In this document: positions 1 through 7,763 of the stretch, one piece after another
How the letters are laid out: the number at the start of each line of letters is the position of its first letter
Numbering within the stretch: position 1 is the stretch's first letter
From: Duganella dendranthematis
GTDB taxonomy: Bacteria; Pseudomonadota; Gammaproteobacteria; Burkholderiales; Burkholderiaceae_D
Length of the DNA: 64,000 nucleotides
NCBI RefSeq assembly: GCF_012849375.1
Contig: NZ_CP051684.1
Span: 3,472,001-3,536,000 of the forward strand
Direction of reading: 5' to 3'
Notes under the pieces: model-generated
Databases searched by the model: none
Seen by the model: the letters and a program-made list of their open reading frames with translations, nothing else
What the model was told of the DNA's origin: nothing
Position numbers and translations under genes: made by a program

Positions 1-2017
1 GTCGATCAGTGAATCGCTGGTCGCGCGCGAGGAAGACAAGGAATCGCTGCTGGCCTTCTTCGGCAAATACGGCTTCAAGACGCTGCTGCGCGAACTGGGC
101 GTGGCGGCCAGCACGCCGGCCGGCGCGCCGGCCTCGACCGTGAAAGTGTCGCTGGACGCGCCGGTCGGCGGCGCAGCCTCCATGAATGGCGACCTGTTCG
201 CCGAACCGGTCATCGCCACTTACGAAACGGTCAGCACCGACGCGCAGCTTGACCAGTGGATCGCCCGCATCCATGCCGCCGACCTGACCGCGGTCGATAC
301 CGAAACCACTTCGCTGGAACCGATGACGGCGCAGCTGGTCGGCATTTCGCTGTCGGTCAAGCCGGGCGAGGCCTGCTACATCCCGGTGGCGCACGCCTAC
401 CAGGGCGTGCCGGCGCAACTGGAGCGCGAGCATGTGCTGGCCAAGCTCAAGCCGTGGCTGGAAGACGCCAGCAAGCTCAAGGTCGGCCAGAACCTCAAGT
501 ACGACAGTCACATCTTCGCCAACCATGGCGTGTCGCTGCAAGGCATCCATCACGATACGCTGCTGGAATCGTATGTGTTTGAATCGCACCGCACGCACGA
601 CATGGACAGCCTGGCGCTGCGCCACCTTAACCACACCACGATTCCGTTCGTGGACGTGTGCGGCAAGGGCGTCAACATGATCACCTTCGACCAGGTGGCG
701 ATTGACCGCGCCACCGAGTACGCGGCGGAAGACGCCGACATCACGCTGCGCCTGCACCAGAACATGATCGGCGAGGTGGAGAAGGACGAGAAGCTGAACT
801 TCATCTACCGCAACATCGAACTGCCGACGGCGGTGGTGCTGCAAAAGATCGAGCGCAACGGCGTGCAGATCGACGCCGCGCTGCTGGCGCAGCAGTCGAA
901 CGAACTCGGTGCGCGCATCGTCGAGCTGGAAGCCAAGGCGCATGAGCTGGCCGAGCAGCCGTTCAACCTCGGCTCGCCGAAGCAGATCGGCGAGATTTTC
1001 TTCGAGAAGCTGAAGCTGCCGGTGGTCAAGAAAACCCCGAGCGGCGCGCCATCGACCGACGAGGAAGTGCTGCAAAAGCTGGCCGAGGATTATCCGCTGC
1101 CGAAAGTGCTGCTGGAATACCGCAGCCTGTCCAAGCTGAAATCGACCTACACCGACAAGCTGCCGAAGGGCATCAACGCGCAGACCGGCCGCGTGCATAC
1201 CAATTACGCACAGGCGGTGGCGGTGACGGGACGCCTGGCGTCCAACGATCCGAATCTGCAAAACATTCCGATCCGCACCAAGGAAGGCCGCCGCATCCGC
1301 GAGGCGTTTGTGGCGCCGGCCGGCTCGCACATTGTGTCGGCCGACTATTCGCAGATCGAACTGCGCATCATGGCGCACATTTCGGAAGACGAAAACATGC
1401 TGCGCGCGTTCGCCGAGGGCGTGGACATTCACCGCGCCACCGCCGCCGAAATTTTCGGCGTCGCGCCGGAGTCGGTGGAAAACGAACAGCGCCGCTACGC
1501 CAAGGTGATTAACTTCGGCCTGATTTACGGCATGAGCGCGTTCGGCCTGGCCAGCAACCTGGGCATCGAGCGCGGTGCGGCGCAGAGCTACATCGAGCGT
1601 TACTTTGCGCGCTTCTCGGGCGTCAAGCAGTACATGGACGACACGCGCCTGCAGGCCAAGGCGCGCGGTTATGTGGAGACGGTGTTCGGCCGCCGCCTGT
1701 GGCTGCCGGAGATCAATTCGCCGAACGGCCCGCGCCGCCAGGGCGCCGAACGCGCGGCAATTAACGCGCCGATGCAGGGCACGGCCGCCGACCTGATCAA
1801 GCTGGCCATGATCGCGGTGCAGAACTGGCTGGAAACCGAGAAGCTGGGCACGCGCATGATCATGCAGGTGCACGATGAACTGGTGTTGGAAGTGCCGGAC
1901 GCCGAGCTGGAACTGATCAAGCAGAAACTGCCGGAGCTGATGGCCGGCGTGGCGCAATTGAAGGTACCGCTGATCGCTGAAGTAGGGGTTGGCAGCAACT
2001 GGGATGAAGCACACTAA
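1..2017 (+). CDS. polA: DNA polymerase I, C-terminal part (5' end outside window)
   Basis: Repair and Okazaki-fragment polymerase. The frame is already open at the left edge, so the N-terminal 5'-3' nuclease domain lies outside. Visible first is a proofreading exonuclease domain with DTETTSL (DxE), NLKYDSH and YAAEDAD motifs. The polymerase domain follows with motif A (SADYSQIELRI), motif B (RRYAKVINFGLIYG) and motif C (MQVHDELVLEV). All catalytic acidic residues are present, so unlike Taq-type enzymes the 3'-5' exonuclease looks intact. A GTG at 101 could be mistaken for a start, but conserved sequence continues upstream of it. The gene is followed by a GGGTCNGACCC repeat. Confidence 0.97.
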   Translation, partial: SISESLVAREEDKESLLAFFGKYGFKTLLRELGVAASTPAGAPASTVKVSLDAPVGGAASMNGDLFAEPVIATYETVSTDAQLDQWIARIHAADLTAVDTETTSLEPMTAQLVGISLSVKPGEACYIPVAHAYQGVPAQLEREHVLAKLKPWLEDASKLKVGQNLKYDSHIFANHGVSLQGIHHDTLLESYVFESHRTHDMDSLALRHLNHTTIPFVDVCGKGVNMITFDQVAIDRATEYAAEDADITLRLHQNMIGEVEKDEKLNFIYRNIELPTAVVLQKIERNGVQIDAALLAQQSNELGARIVELEAKAHELAEQPFNLGSPKQIGEIFFEKLKLPVVKKTPSGAPSTDEEVLQKLAEDYPLPKVLLEYRSLSKLKSTYTDKLPKGINAQTGRVHTNYAQAVAVTGRLASNDPNLQNIPIRTKEGRRIREAFVAPAGSHIVSADYSQIELRIMAHISEDENMLRAFAEGVDIHRATAAEIFGVAPESVENEQRRYAKVINFGLIYGMSAFGLASNLGIERGAAQSYIERYFARFSGVKQYMDDTRLQAKARGYVETVFGRRLWLPEINSPNGPRRQGAERAAINAPMQGTAADLIKLAMIAVQNWLETEKLGTRMIMQVHDELVLEVPDAELELIKQKLPELMAGVAQLKVPLIAEVGVGSNWDEAH

Positions 2018-2030
2018 ACCCGGCAGTTCA

Positions 2031-2057
2031 GGGTCGGACCCGTGCCGGGTCAGACCC
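2031..2057. repeat. Paired GGGTCNGACCC palindrome, copy 1
   Basis: Two 11-base near-palindromes, GGGTCGGACCC and GGGTCAGACCC, separated by 5 bases, lie 14 bases after the polA stop. Related pairs occur at 43500 and 55064. It could fold as a hairpin and act as a 3'-end or terminator element, or be a REP-like dispersed repeat. Confidence 0.75.
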
Positions 2058-2090
2058 TTGCTGTGCTGGGGCTAACTATGGAGGATGCTG

Positions 2091-2975
2091 ATGGACGATT
2101 TGACGCGTGATGCAGAGAGTTTGCTGACTAAAACCAGGCTGTCGGACGGCGTCGATCGCCGCGGCTTCCTGAAGACCGCGCTGGGCACCGGCTTTGCCGC
2201 CGCCACGCTGCCGGTGATGGCGCAAAACGTCATCAAGACCGACACGGTTGGCCTGACCGCCGGCACCATCGTTCTCAATATCGGCGGCCAGGATGTGCCG
2301 GTCTACCGCGCCCAGCCGGAAGGCAAGACCAACCTGCCGGTGGTGCTGGTGATCTCGGAAATCTTCGGCGTGCACGAGCATATCGCCGACGTCGCCCGCC
2401 GGTTTGCCAAGCAAGGCTATCTGGCGCTGGCGCCGGATCTGTTCGTTCGCCAGGGGGACCCGACCAAGGTCGCCTCCATCGCCGACCTGCAACGCGACAT
2501 CATCGCCAAAACGCCGGACGCGCAAGTGTTGACCGACCTCGACGCGGTTGTGGCCTGGGCCAAGGTAAGCGGCGGTAATGCCGACAAAATCGCCATCACC
2601 GGCTTCTGCTGGGGTGGCCGCATCACCTGGCTGTACGCCGCGCACAACCCATCGATCAAGGCCGGCGTGGCCTGGTACGGCCGGCTGATGGGGGACAGCA
2701 ACGCCAACTTTCCCAGGCACCCGGTCGATGTTGCTGGCACTCTGACGGTGCCGGTGCTGGGCCTGTACGGCGCCAAGGATACCGGCATCTCGCAGGAGTC
2801 GATCACCGTGATGAAAGCAGCGCTGGCCAAGGGGCCGAACAAGTCGACCTTCATCATCTACCCCAACTCCGGCCACGCCTTCCACGCCGACTACCGGCCG
2901 AGCTACGTCGAAGCCGACGCCAAGGACGGTTGGGGCCGCACACTGGCTTGGTTCAAGCAAAACGGTGTCGTTTGA
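2091..2975 (+). CDS. Dienelactone hydrolase family protein, probably Tat-exported
   Basis: Alpha/beta hydrolase of the dienelactone hydrolase family. The catalytic Cys sits in ITGFCWGGR, the Asp in YGAKDTG and the His in SGHAFHAD, the usual C-D-H triad. The N-terminus carries a twin-arginine signal (DRRGFLKTALGTG, then an Ala-rich stretch ending AQN), so the enzyme is probably exported folded. ATG codons occur at 2085 and 2091. GGAGG directly abuts the first and is 6 bases before the second, so 2091 is preferred. The natural substrate is unknown. Members cleave lactones or esters, and carboxymethylenebutenolidase activity is only a family-level guess. It appears to be a single-gene unit after polA. 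Confidence 0.88.
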   Translation: MDDLTRDAESLLTKTRLSDGVDRRGFLKTALGTGFAAATLPVMAQNVIKTDTVGLTAGTIVLNIGGQDVPVYRAQPEGKTNLPVVLVISEIFGVHEHIADVARRFAKQGYLALAPDLFVRQGDPTKVASIADLQRDIIAKTPDAQVLTDLDAVVAWAKVSGGNADKIAITGFCWGGRITWLYAAHNPSIKAGVAWYGRLMGDSNANFPRHPVDVAGTLTVPVLGLYGAKDTGISQESITVMKAALAKGPNKSTFIIYPNSGHAFHADYRPSYVEADAKDGWGRTLAWFKQNGVV

Positions 2976-3065
2976 GCGGTTTTAAGCAAAAAAGCATGCT
3001 GGGGAGTAAAATAACGCCCCGGCCTGCGCGACAGCGCGCACCGCCCAAGCATCAGAGGCTATAAC

Positions 3066-3842
3066 ATCGATCCCGTACTTATCTCCATCTTATTGGCAAC
3101 CACACTGGCTGGCGTAGTGAGCATCACTGCGGCGGCCGTGTTCTCGTTTACCTTGCTGTCCAAGGTGGTCGAGCGCATGGTCAGCCTGTCGGTCGGCATC
3201 ATGCTGTCGACGTCGCTGCTGCATGCGTTGCCGGAAGCGTTCGAGTCGCAGGCCAGCGCGCGCAGCTTGTTCGCCACGCTGCTGGGCGGGCTGCTGGCGT
3301 TCTTCCTGCTGGAGAAGCTGGCGATCCTACGCCACTCGCATCATCACGAGCACGACGGTCACCACCACCACCACGGCCATGACAAGCACGAAGCTGGCAA
3401 GGCCGGCTGGATGATCCTGGTCGGCGACGGCATGCACAACTTCACCGACGGCATCCTGATCGCGGCGGCCTTCCTGGCCAATCCGGAACTGGGCCTGGTG
3501 ACCGGGCTGGCGATTATCGCCCACGAGATTCCGCAGGAAATCGGCGACTTCATCGTGCTGCTCAACGCTGGCTTCTCGCGCACCCGCGCCTATGTGTACA
3601 ACCTGCTGTGCAGCTTGTTGGCGATTGCCGGTGGCCTGCTGGGCTATTACACGCTGGACCGCGCCAGCAGCCTGATCCCCTATGTACTGGTGTTCGCTTC
3701 ATCCGGCTTCATCTACATTGCGCTCAGCGACCTGATGCCGCAAATGCAGCGCCGCGCCACCCTGCGCGAGACGGTGCCACAAGTGCTGCTGATCGCGGCC
3801 GGTGTCGCCATTGTCGTGTTCCTGATCGGCACCCACCACTAA
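3066..3842 (+). CDS. ZIP family divalent metal transporter (GufA-like), unusual start
   Basis: Inner-membrane permease of the ZIP family, probably importing zinc or related divalent metals. The two signature membrane helices are present as HNFTDGILIAAAF and HEIPQEIGDF. Between helices there is a cytoplasmic His-rich loop (HSHHHEHDGHHHHHGH) typical of the family. Start choice is difficult: the frame has a stop at 3012 and no ATG or GTG before the first helix. TTG at 3093 has no ribosome site and would remove part of helix 1 (DPVLISILLATT). An AGAGG 7 bases before an ATC codon at 3066 suggests a rare AUC start. If TTG is used, the protein begins at 3093. Confidence 0.85.
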   Translation: MDPVLISILLATTLAGVVSITAAAVFSFTLLSKVVERMVSLSVGIMLSTSLLHALPEAFESQASARSLFATLLGGLLAFFLLEKLAILRHSHHHEHDGHHHHHGHDKHEAGKAGWMILVGDGMHNFTDGILIAAAFLANPELGLVTGLAIIAHEIPQEIGDFIVLLNAGFSRTRAYVYNLLCSLLAIAGGLLGYYTLDRASSLIPYVLVFASSGFIYIALSDLMPQMQRRATLRETVPQVLLIAAGVAIVVFLIGTHH

Positions 3843-4149
3843 GCAGACTTGGGCGGGCCACCGTCATCTGGTGAGGTGCGGCAGTCATCAATGTGTAACA
3901 GAATGTATCGCTGGTCAGCAGCCGTCCCGGGCGGCGGGACCCCGTGCGGGGCCGGCTTACTGGAGAGTCGGACACCCACCTGCGGCGGCGGCCGGAAAAT
4001 TGTAAATCAACGTTTCAGCAAGTGCAGCGTCTTTACCACAATACGCTGCCTTGCAGCATTACCTATGTGCAATGGAACGCTATAATCATCCGCTGCATGG
4101 CCGCAAGGTCCATGCGCCGCGACTCTCACTACAATTAAAGGAATTCCTC
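3843..4149. other. Intergenic region with GC hairpins and a promoter-like box
   Basis: A 307-base gap without a convincing gene. It holds two adjacent GC hairpins: GTCCCG/CGGGAC at 3924-3940 and CCCC/GGGG at 3940-3951. They may end the ZIP transcript, although no T-run follows. An AT-rich half then leads to a TATAAT box at 4081. I could not match the folded part to a known riboswitch or small RNA. Confidence 0.5.
4081..4086 (+). promoter_or_regulatory. Candidate -10 box for the M13 peptidase
   Basis: A perfect TATAAT lies 64 bases before the GTG start at 4150. No good -35 hexamer is seen at 16-18 bases (closest ATTACC/TTACCT), so an activator or another spacing would be needed. Confidence 0.35.
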
Positions 4150-6174
4150 GTGAACCGTACGCTTGTCAGCGCTGCCTGCTGCGCCTTATTCTTCCTATCC
4201 TCCCCATCGCATGCTCAGCAAACATCCGGCATCGACCTGAAAACGCTGGACTCGGCAGTGCGTCCGCAGGATGACTTCTACGGCTACGTTAACGGGATCT
4301 GGACCCGCAACACCGAAATCCCGGCCGATAAATCGACCTGGGGCACCTACATTGAACTGCGCGAAACCGCGCAAGGCCAGCTGCGTTCGGTCATCGACGC
4401 CGCCGTGAAAAATCCCGGCAAGGCCGGCAGCGAGACGCACAAGATTGCGGACCTGTACACCAGTTTCATGAATGAGAAGGCGCGCAATGCGGCCGGCTTC
4501 AAGCCGCTGCACGGCGACCTGGCGCACGTCGCGGCTGTCAAAGACAAGAAGGATCTGCCGGCGCTGTTCGCCTACCTGCAACGCAACAGCATCCAGACGC
4601 CGTTCTCGGCGGGAGTATCGGTCGATGCCCAGGATCCCGAGCAGTACACGCTCAACGTCGGCCAGTCCGGCCTGGGCCTGCCGGACCGCGACTACTACCT
4701 GAAGGATGACGACGCCAAACTGAAAGGCGCGCGCGACAAGTACCAGCAACACATCGCCACGCTGCTGGCGAAGAGCGGCGACAAGGATGCCGCCGCCCAC
4801 GCCGCGCAGGTGCTCGACATCGAGACCCGTCTGGCGAAGGTGCAATGGACCCGCGTGCAGATGCGCGATCCGGTCAAATCGTACAACCGCGTCGACTTTG
4901 ACAAATTCAGCGAACTGGCGCCGGCGTTCGACTGGAAGGCCTACTTTGCCGCCAGCGGCATGTCGCCGAAAGCCTCGTCGGCCGTGGTGCGTCAGCCAAG
5001 CTTCCTGACCGGCTTCTCCGAAGTCGTGGCCGATGTACCGCTGGATGCATGGAAGAGCTACTTCAACTGGCGCATCATCGAAAGCTACGCGTCCTACCTG
5101 GACAGCGACACCGTCAAGGAACGCTTCGCCTTTGAAGGCACCGTGCTGCGCGGTGTGCCGCAAAGCGAACCGCAATGGCAACTGGCGCTGCGCTTCACCG
5201 ACAGCGCGCTCAGCGACGCGGTCGGCAAGCTGTACGTGAAAACCTACCTGGCGCCGGAAACCAAGCCGCGTGTGATGGCCATGTTCAACAACTTCGTCGC
5301 CTCGTTCAAGGAAGGCATCGACAAGCTGGACTGGATGGGCCCGGAGACCAAGAAAGAAGCGCAAGCCAAGCTGGCCGCGCTGCGTCCGAACATCGCCTAC
5401 CCGGATAAATGGCGCGATTACAGCGCGCTGAAAACCCAGCCGAACGATCTGATCGCCAACGTCCGCGCCTCGCGCGCCTGGGCTCGCCAACGCAACCTGG
5501 ACAAACTGGGCAAGCCGGTCGACCGCGAAGAGTGGTCGATGACGCCGCAAACCGTCAACGCCAGCTACAACCCGTCGCTGAACGCGATCACGATTCCGGC
5601 CGCGATCTTGCAGCCGCCGTTCTTCAACGTCAAAGCGGAAGACGCGGTCAACTACGGCCTGCTGGGCATCACCTTCGGCCACGAAATCAGCCACGCGTTC
5701 GACGACTCGGGCAGCCAGTACGACGCCAAAGGCCGCCTGCGCAACTGGTGGACCGCCGACGACCGCGCCGCCTTCAAGGCGCGCGCTGCCGGCCTGGTCA
5801 AGCAGTACGGTTCGTACAGCCCGGTGCCGGGTTACTTCATCAACGGTGAATTGACGCTGGGTGAAAACATCGGCGACAACTCCGGTTTGTCGCTGACGCT
5901 GAAAGCCTACCAGCGTTCGCTGGGCGGCAAGCCATCGCCGGTGATCGACGGCCTGACGGGTGAGCAGCGCCTGTACATCGGCTTCGCGCAGAAATGGCGC
6001 GCCAAGCTGCGTCCGGAAGCGGCCATCGCCCAGATCAAGAGCGACCCGCACTCGCCAGGCGAATTCCGCGCCAAAGGCACCGTGATGAACCAGCCAGGCT
6101 TCTACGAAGCGTTCGGCATCAAGCCGGGCGACCCGATGTACCTGCCGCCTGAGCAGCGCGTGATCATGTGGTAA
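4150..6174 (+). CDS. M13 family zinc metallopeptidase (neprilysin/PepO-like)
   Basis: Secreted or periplasmic peptidase of the neprilysin family. The zinc-binding HEISH motif is near residue 511 and the downstream GENIGDN supplies the third ligand. The substrate-binding stretch appears as NASYNPSLNAI. Length (674 residues) fits full-length M13 enzymes. The start is GTG at 4150, preceded by AAAGGA and followed by a signal peptide (MNRTLVSAACCALFFL, cleavage after SHA). A longer open frame from 4051 lacks a ribosome site and would bury the signal peptide. It stands alone between the ZIP gene and an accessory patch. The physiological peptide substrate is unknown. Confidence 0.93.
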   Translation: MNRTLVSAACCALFFLSSPSHAQQTSGIDLKTLDSAVRPQDDFYGYVNGIWTRNTEIPADKSTWGTYIELRETAQGQLRSVIDAAVKNPGKAGSETHKIADLYTSFMNEKARNAAGFKPLHGDLAHVAAVKDKKDLPALFAYLQRNSIQTPFSAGVSVDAQDPEQYTLNVGQSGLGLPDRDYYLKDDDAKLKGARDKYQQHIATLLAKSGDKDAAAHAAQVLDIETRLAKVQWTRVQMRDPVKSYNRVDFDKFSELAPAFDWKAYFAASGMSPKASSAVVRQPSFLTGFSEVVADVPLDAWKSYFNWRIIESYASYLDSDTVKERFAFEGTVLRGVPQSEPQWQLALRFTDSALSDAVGKLYVKTYLAPETKPRVMAMFNNFVASFKEGIDKLDWMGPETKKEAQAKLAALRPNIAYPDKWRDYSALKTQPNDLIANVRASRAWARQRNLDKLGKPVDREEWSMTPQTVNASYNPSLNAITIPAAILQPPFFNVKAEDAVNYGLLGITFGHEISHAFDDSGSQYDAKGRLRNWWTADDRAAFKARAAGLVKQYGSYSPVPGYFINGELTLGENIGDNSGLSLTLKAYQRSLGGKPSPVIDGLTGEQRLYIGFAQKWRAKLRPEAAIAQIKSDPHSPGEFRAKGTVMNQPGFYEAFGIKPGDPMYLPPEQRVIMW

Positions 6175-6183
6175 TGATGCAAG

Positions 6184-6227
6184 TTGAGACGCCTTGGCCT
6201 GTTGTATTGGGTTTTGCGGCGTCTCAA
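6184..6227. terminator. Inverted repeat after the M13 peptidase gene
   Basis: Perfect 10-base arms TTGAGACGCC and GGCGTCTCAA with a 24-base loop begin 10 bases after the stop codon. No T-run follows, so it may be a 3'-protective or Rho-type end rather than a classic intrinsic terminator. Confidence 0.4.
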
Positions 6228-6240
6228 TTGTGTATATCTC

Positions 6241-6269
6241 GCCATCATAGTCACTCGGAGTATGATGGC
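6241..6269. promoter_or_regulatory. Perfect 9-bp inverted repeat, operator-like
   Basis: GCCATCATA and TATGATGGC flank an 11-base spacer and end 3 bases before the ATG at 6273. The spacing and position fit an autoregulatory operator of a small DNA-binding protein, but could also be a hairpin over the start. Functional assignment is inference. Confidence 0.4.
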
Positions 6270-6272
6270 CAG

Positions 6273-6437
6273 ATGAACGCCAGACAAAACAAGCAAGCTG
6301 AATCACTCGCGGCACTCAGCCCCGAGGATCTGGCTCGCCTGGATCGCATGGCTGCCTTGACGCAGCTTAGCCAGGCGCGGCGTGAGGCGCTTTCCCATTC
6401 CCAAAACTGGTCATGTCATCGACTATCGTGTGACTAA
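6273..6437 (+). CDS. Small hypothetical protein (54 aa), possibly a truncated antitoxin-like ORF
   Basis: Short ORF beginning MNARQNKQAES. The stretch SPEDLARLDRMAAL resembles the helical part of ribbon-helix-helix (CopG/ParD-like) proteins, but the resemblance is weak and the C-terminus (NWSCHRLSCD) looks like out-of-frame sequence. The ORF directly follows a perfect palindrome and lies upstream of a ParE-like fragment at 6778. A decayed toxin-antitoxin unit is therefore possible. No strong ribosome site is present: GGAG lies 12 bases before the ATG. It may not be translated. Confidence 0.35.
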   Translation: MNARQNKQAESLAALSPEDLARLDRMAALTQLSQARREALSHSQNWSCHRLSCD

Positions 6438-6534
6438 ATCTGAAATTCGTATTACACGATGGGCGCGCCAAAAGCGCAAAGCTTAGCCGCGGGCGGTGGT
6501 ATGCTAATCAACATGGAGTGTTGGAGACCACGCT

Positions 6535-6723
6535 ATGTCACACATCACAAGCACCAAACGTAGTGCCGGGATGGTTTTTGGCGATTTCTTCGCCCTGATT
6601 GGCGTCATGGCCTTCATGGGTGGCAGCCAAACCATCGGCGCGATCCTGTTTGTCGGCGGCATCGCCCTCTACACCACAACGGCCGCCGCCCGCTGGCTCA
6701 TTGCTAAGATCGCCAGCCGATAG
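6535..6723 (+). CDS. Small hypothetical membrane protein (62 aa)
   Basis: The 62-residue product has a short polar N-terminus (MSHITSTKRSAG) followed by a continuous hydrophobic stretch (FALIGVMAFMGGSQTIGAIL...) that can form one or two membrane helices, and ends with basic KIASR. A GGAG lies about 9 bases before the ATG. A TATGCT box around 6500 could be its -10. No family was recognised. It sits between the two possible toxin-antitoxin fragments, and any link to them is speculative. Confidence 0.6.
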   Translation: MSHITSTKRSAGMVFGDFFALIGVMAFMGGSQTIGAILFVGGIALYTTTAAARWLIAKIASR

Positions 6724-6777
6724 CGCACCTTGCGCCCCCTTAGTCGTCCACGCTTTGCGCCCGCAATAGCCGGGCGT

Positions 6778-6903
6778 ATGCTGTGTAAGCTGGCAGTGCG
6801 CTGGTCAGCCAAGGCCCAGCACTCTTTAGAGCAAACCCTGGCCCATATTAACGCAGAGCGAAATCTTGGTTTTGCGCTGGATGCGGCAACGGCGTCAATC
6901 TTA
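6778..6903 (+). pseudogene. ParE/RelE-like toxin remnant (N-terminal part only)
   Basis: The plus-strand frame reads LAVRWSAKAQHSLEQTLAHI and then NAERNLGFALDAATASI. This matches the usual beginning of ParE/RelE toxins: a beta strand with RW, then an amphipathic helix with a conserved Leu pattern. The similarity stops where the convergent sulfurtransferase gene ends (6901). From there the open frame continues only as its antisense. The rest of the toxin (beta sheet with catalytic or gyrase-binding residues) is missing. The call rests on pattern recognition. Confidence 0.35.
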
Positions 6904-7752
6904 ATTGCCGGTCGCAACCGGTCGGCTGGCATCACCCACCCACTCGCTCCACGACCCCGGATACAGCGCCGCACCCGGCATACCGGCGACTTCCAGGGCC
7001 AGCAGGTTGTGACAGGCGGTGACGCCGGAGCCGCATTGCATGATGGCCTCTGGCGCGCTGGCGAACAGCGGCGCAAACTCGGCCTTCAACTGCGCGGCGT
7101 CCTTGAAGCGGCCATCGGCGGTCAGGTTGTCTTTGAAGAAGCGGTTCTTGGCGCCGGGGATGTGGCCGCCGACCGGGTCGATAGTTTCGTTCTCGCCGCG
7201 ATAGCGGTCGGCGGCGCGGGCGTCGACCACGGTGCGTGTCTGCGTCGAGAGGTTGGTCACCACGTCATCCACGCTCACCGTCGAAACCAACGAATCGCGC
7301 TCGCTGATTGTGCCCGGCGTGCGGCGTTCGGCGTGCGTCACCATCGGCTGGCCGGCCGCTTGCCACGCCACCAGTCCACCATCCAGCACTGCCACCGCCG
7401 GATGACCGACCCAGCGAAGCAGCCACCACAGGCGCGCCGCGAACATGCCGCCGTGCGCGTCGTAGGCGACCACTTGCGTGTCGTCGTCGATGCCCCAGCC
7501 GCGCAGCGTTTCGATCAGGGCGGCGCGGCCCGGCAGCGGGTGACGGCCCTGGAATTTGCCGTCCGCCCCAATCTTTGCGCCCGACAAATCCGTGTCCACG
7601 TTGGCAAACTGTGCGCCGGCGATGTGGCCGATGGCGAAGCTGTCGAAGCCCGCGTTCGGATGCATCAGGTCGTGGCGACAATCGAGGATGACCCATTTCG
7701 GGTCGTCCAGATGTTGGGACAGGGTGGCGGCGTCGATCAGGGTGGTGTGCAT
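6901..7752 (-). CDS. sseA: Sulfurtransferase, two rhodanese domains (3-mercaptopyruvate/thiosulfate type)
   Basis: Transfers sulfur from 3-mercaptopyruvate or thiosulfate to thiol acceptors through a cysteine persulfide. There are two rhodanese modules: the N-terminal one is inactive and the C-terminal one has the active loop CGSGVTAC, the SseA-type signature. Length (283 residues) is normal. It is last in a tight minus-strand set, starting 11 bases after the EamA gene, which itself starts 9 bases after a Rieske oxygenase. The three are probably cotranscribed. Mercaptopyruvate specificity is inferred from the loop. Confidence 0.9.
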   Translation of the reverse strand: MHTTLIDAATLSQHLDDPKWVILDCRHDLMHPNAGFDSFAIGHIAGAQFANVDTDLSGAKIGADGKFQGRHPLPGRAALIETLRGWGIDDDTQVVAYDAHGGMFAARLWWLLRWVGHPAVAVLDGGLVAWQAAGQPMVTHAERRTPGTISERDSLVSTVSVDDVVTNLSTQTRTVVDARAADRYRGENETIDPVGGHIPGAKNRFFKDNLTADGRFKDAAQLKAEFAPLFASAPEAIMQCGSGVTACHNLLALEVAGMPGAALYPGSWSEWVGDASRPVATGN

Positions 7753-7763
7753 GAACGGTTTCC

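Noticed and set aside
4195..6315. Long open frame (about 700 codons) antisense to the M13 peptidase
   Set aside because: Codon bias of GC-rich genes leaves the antisense frame open. The translation resembles no protein, while the sense strand carries HEISH and a signal peptide.
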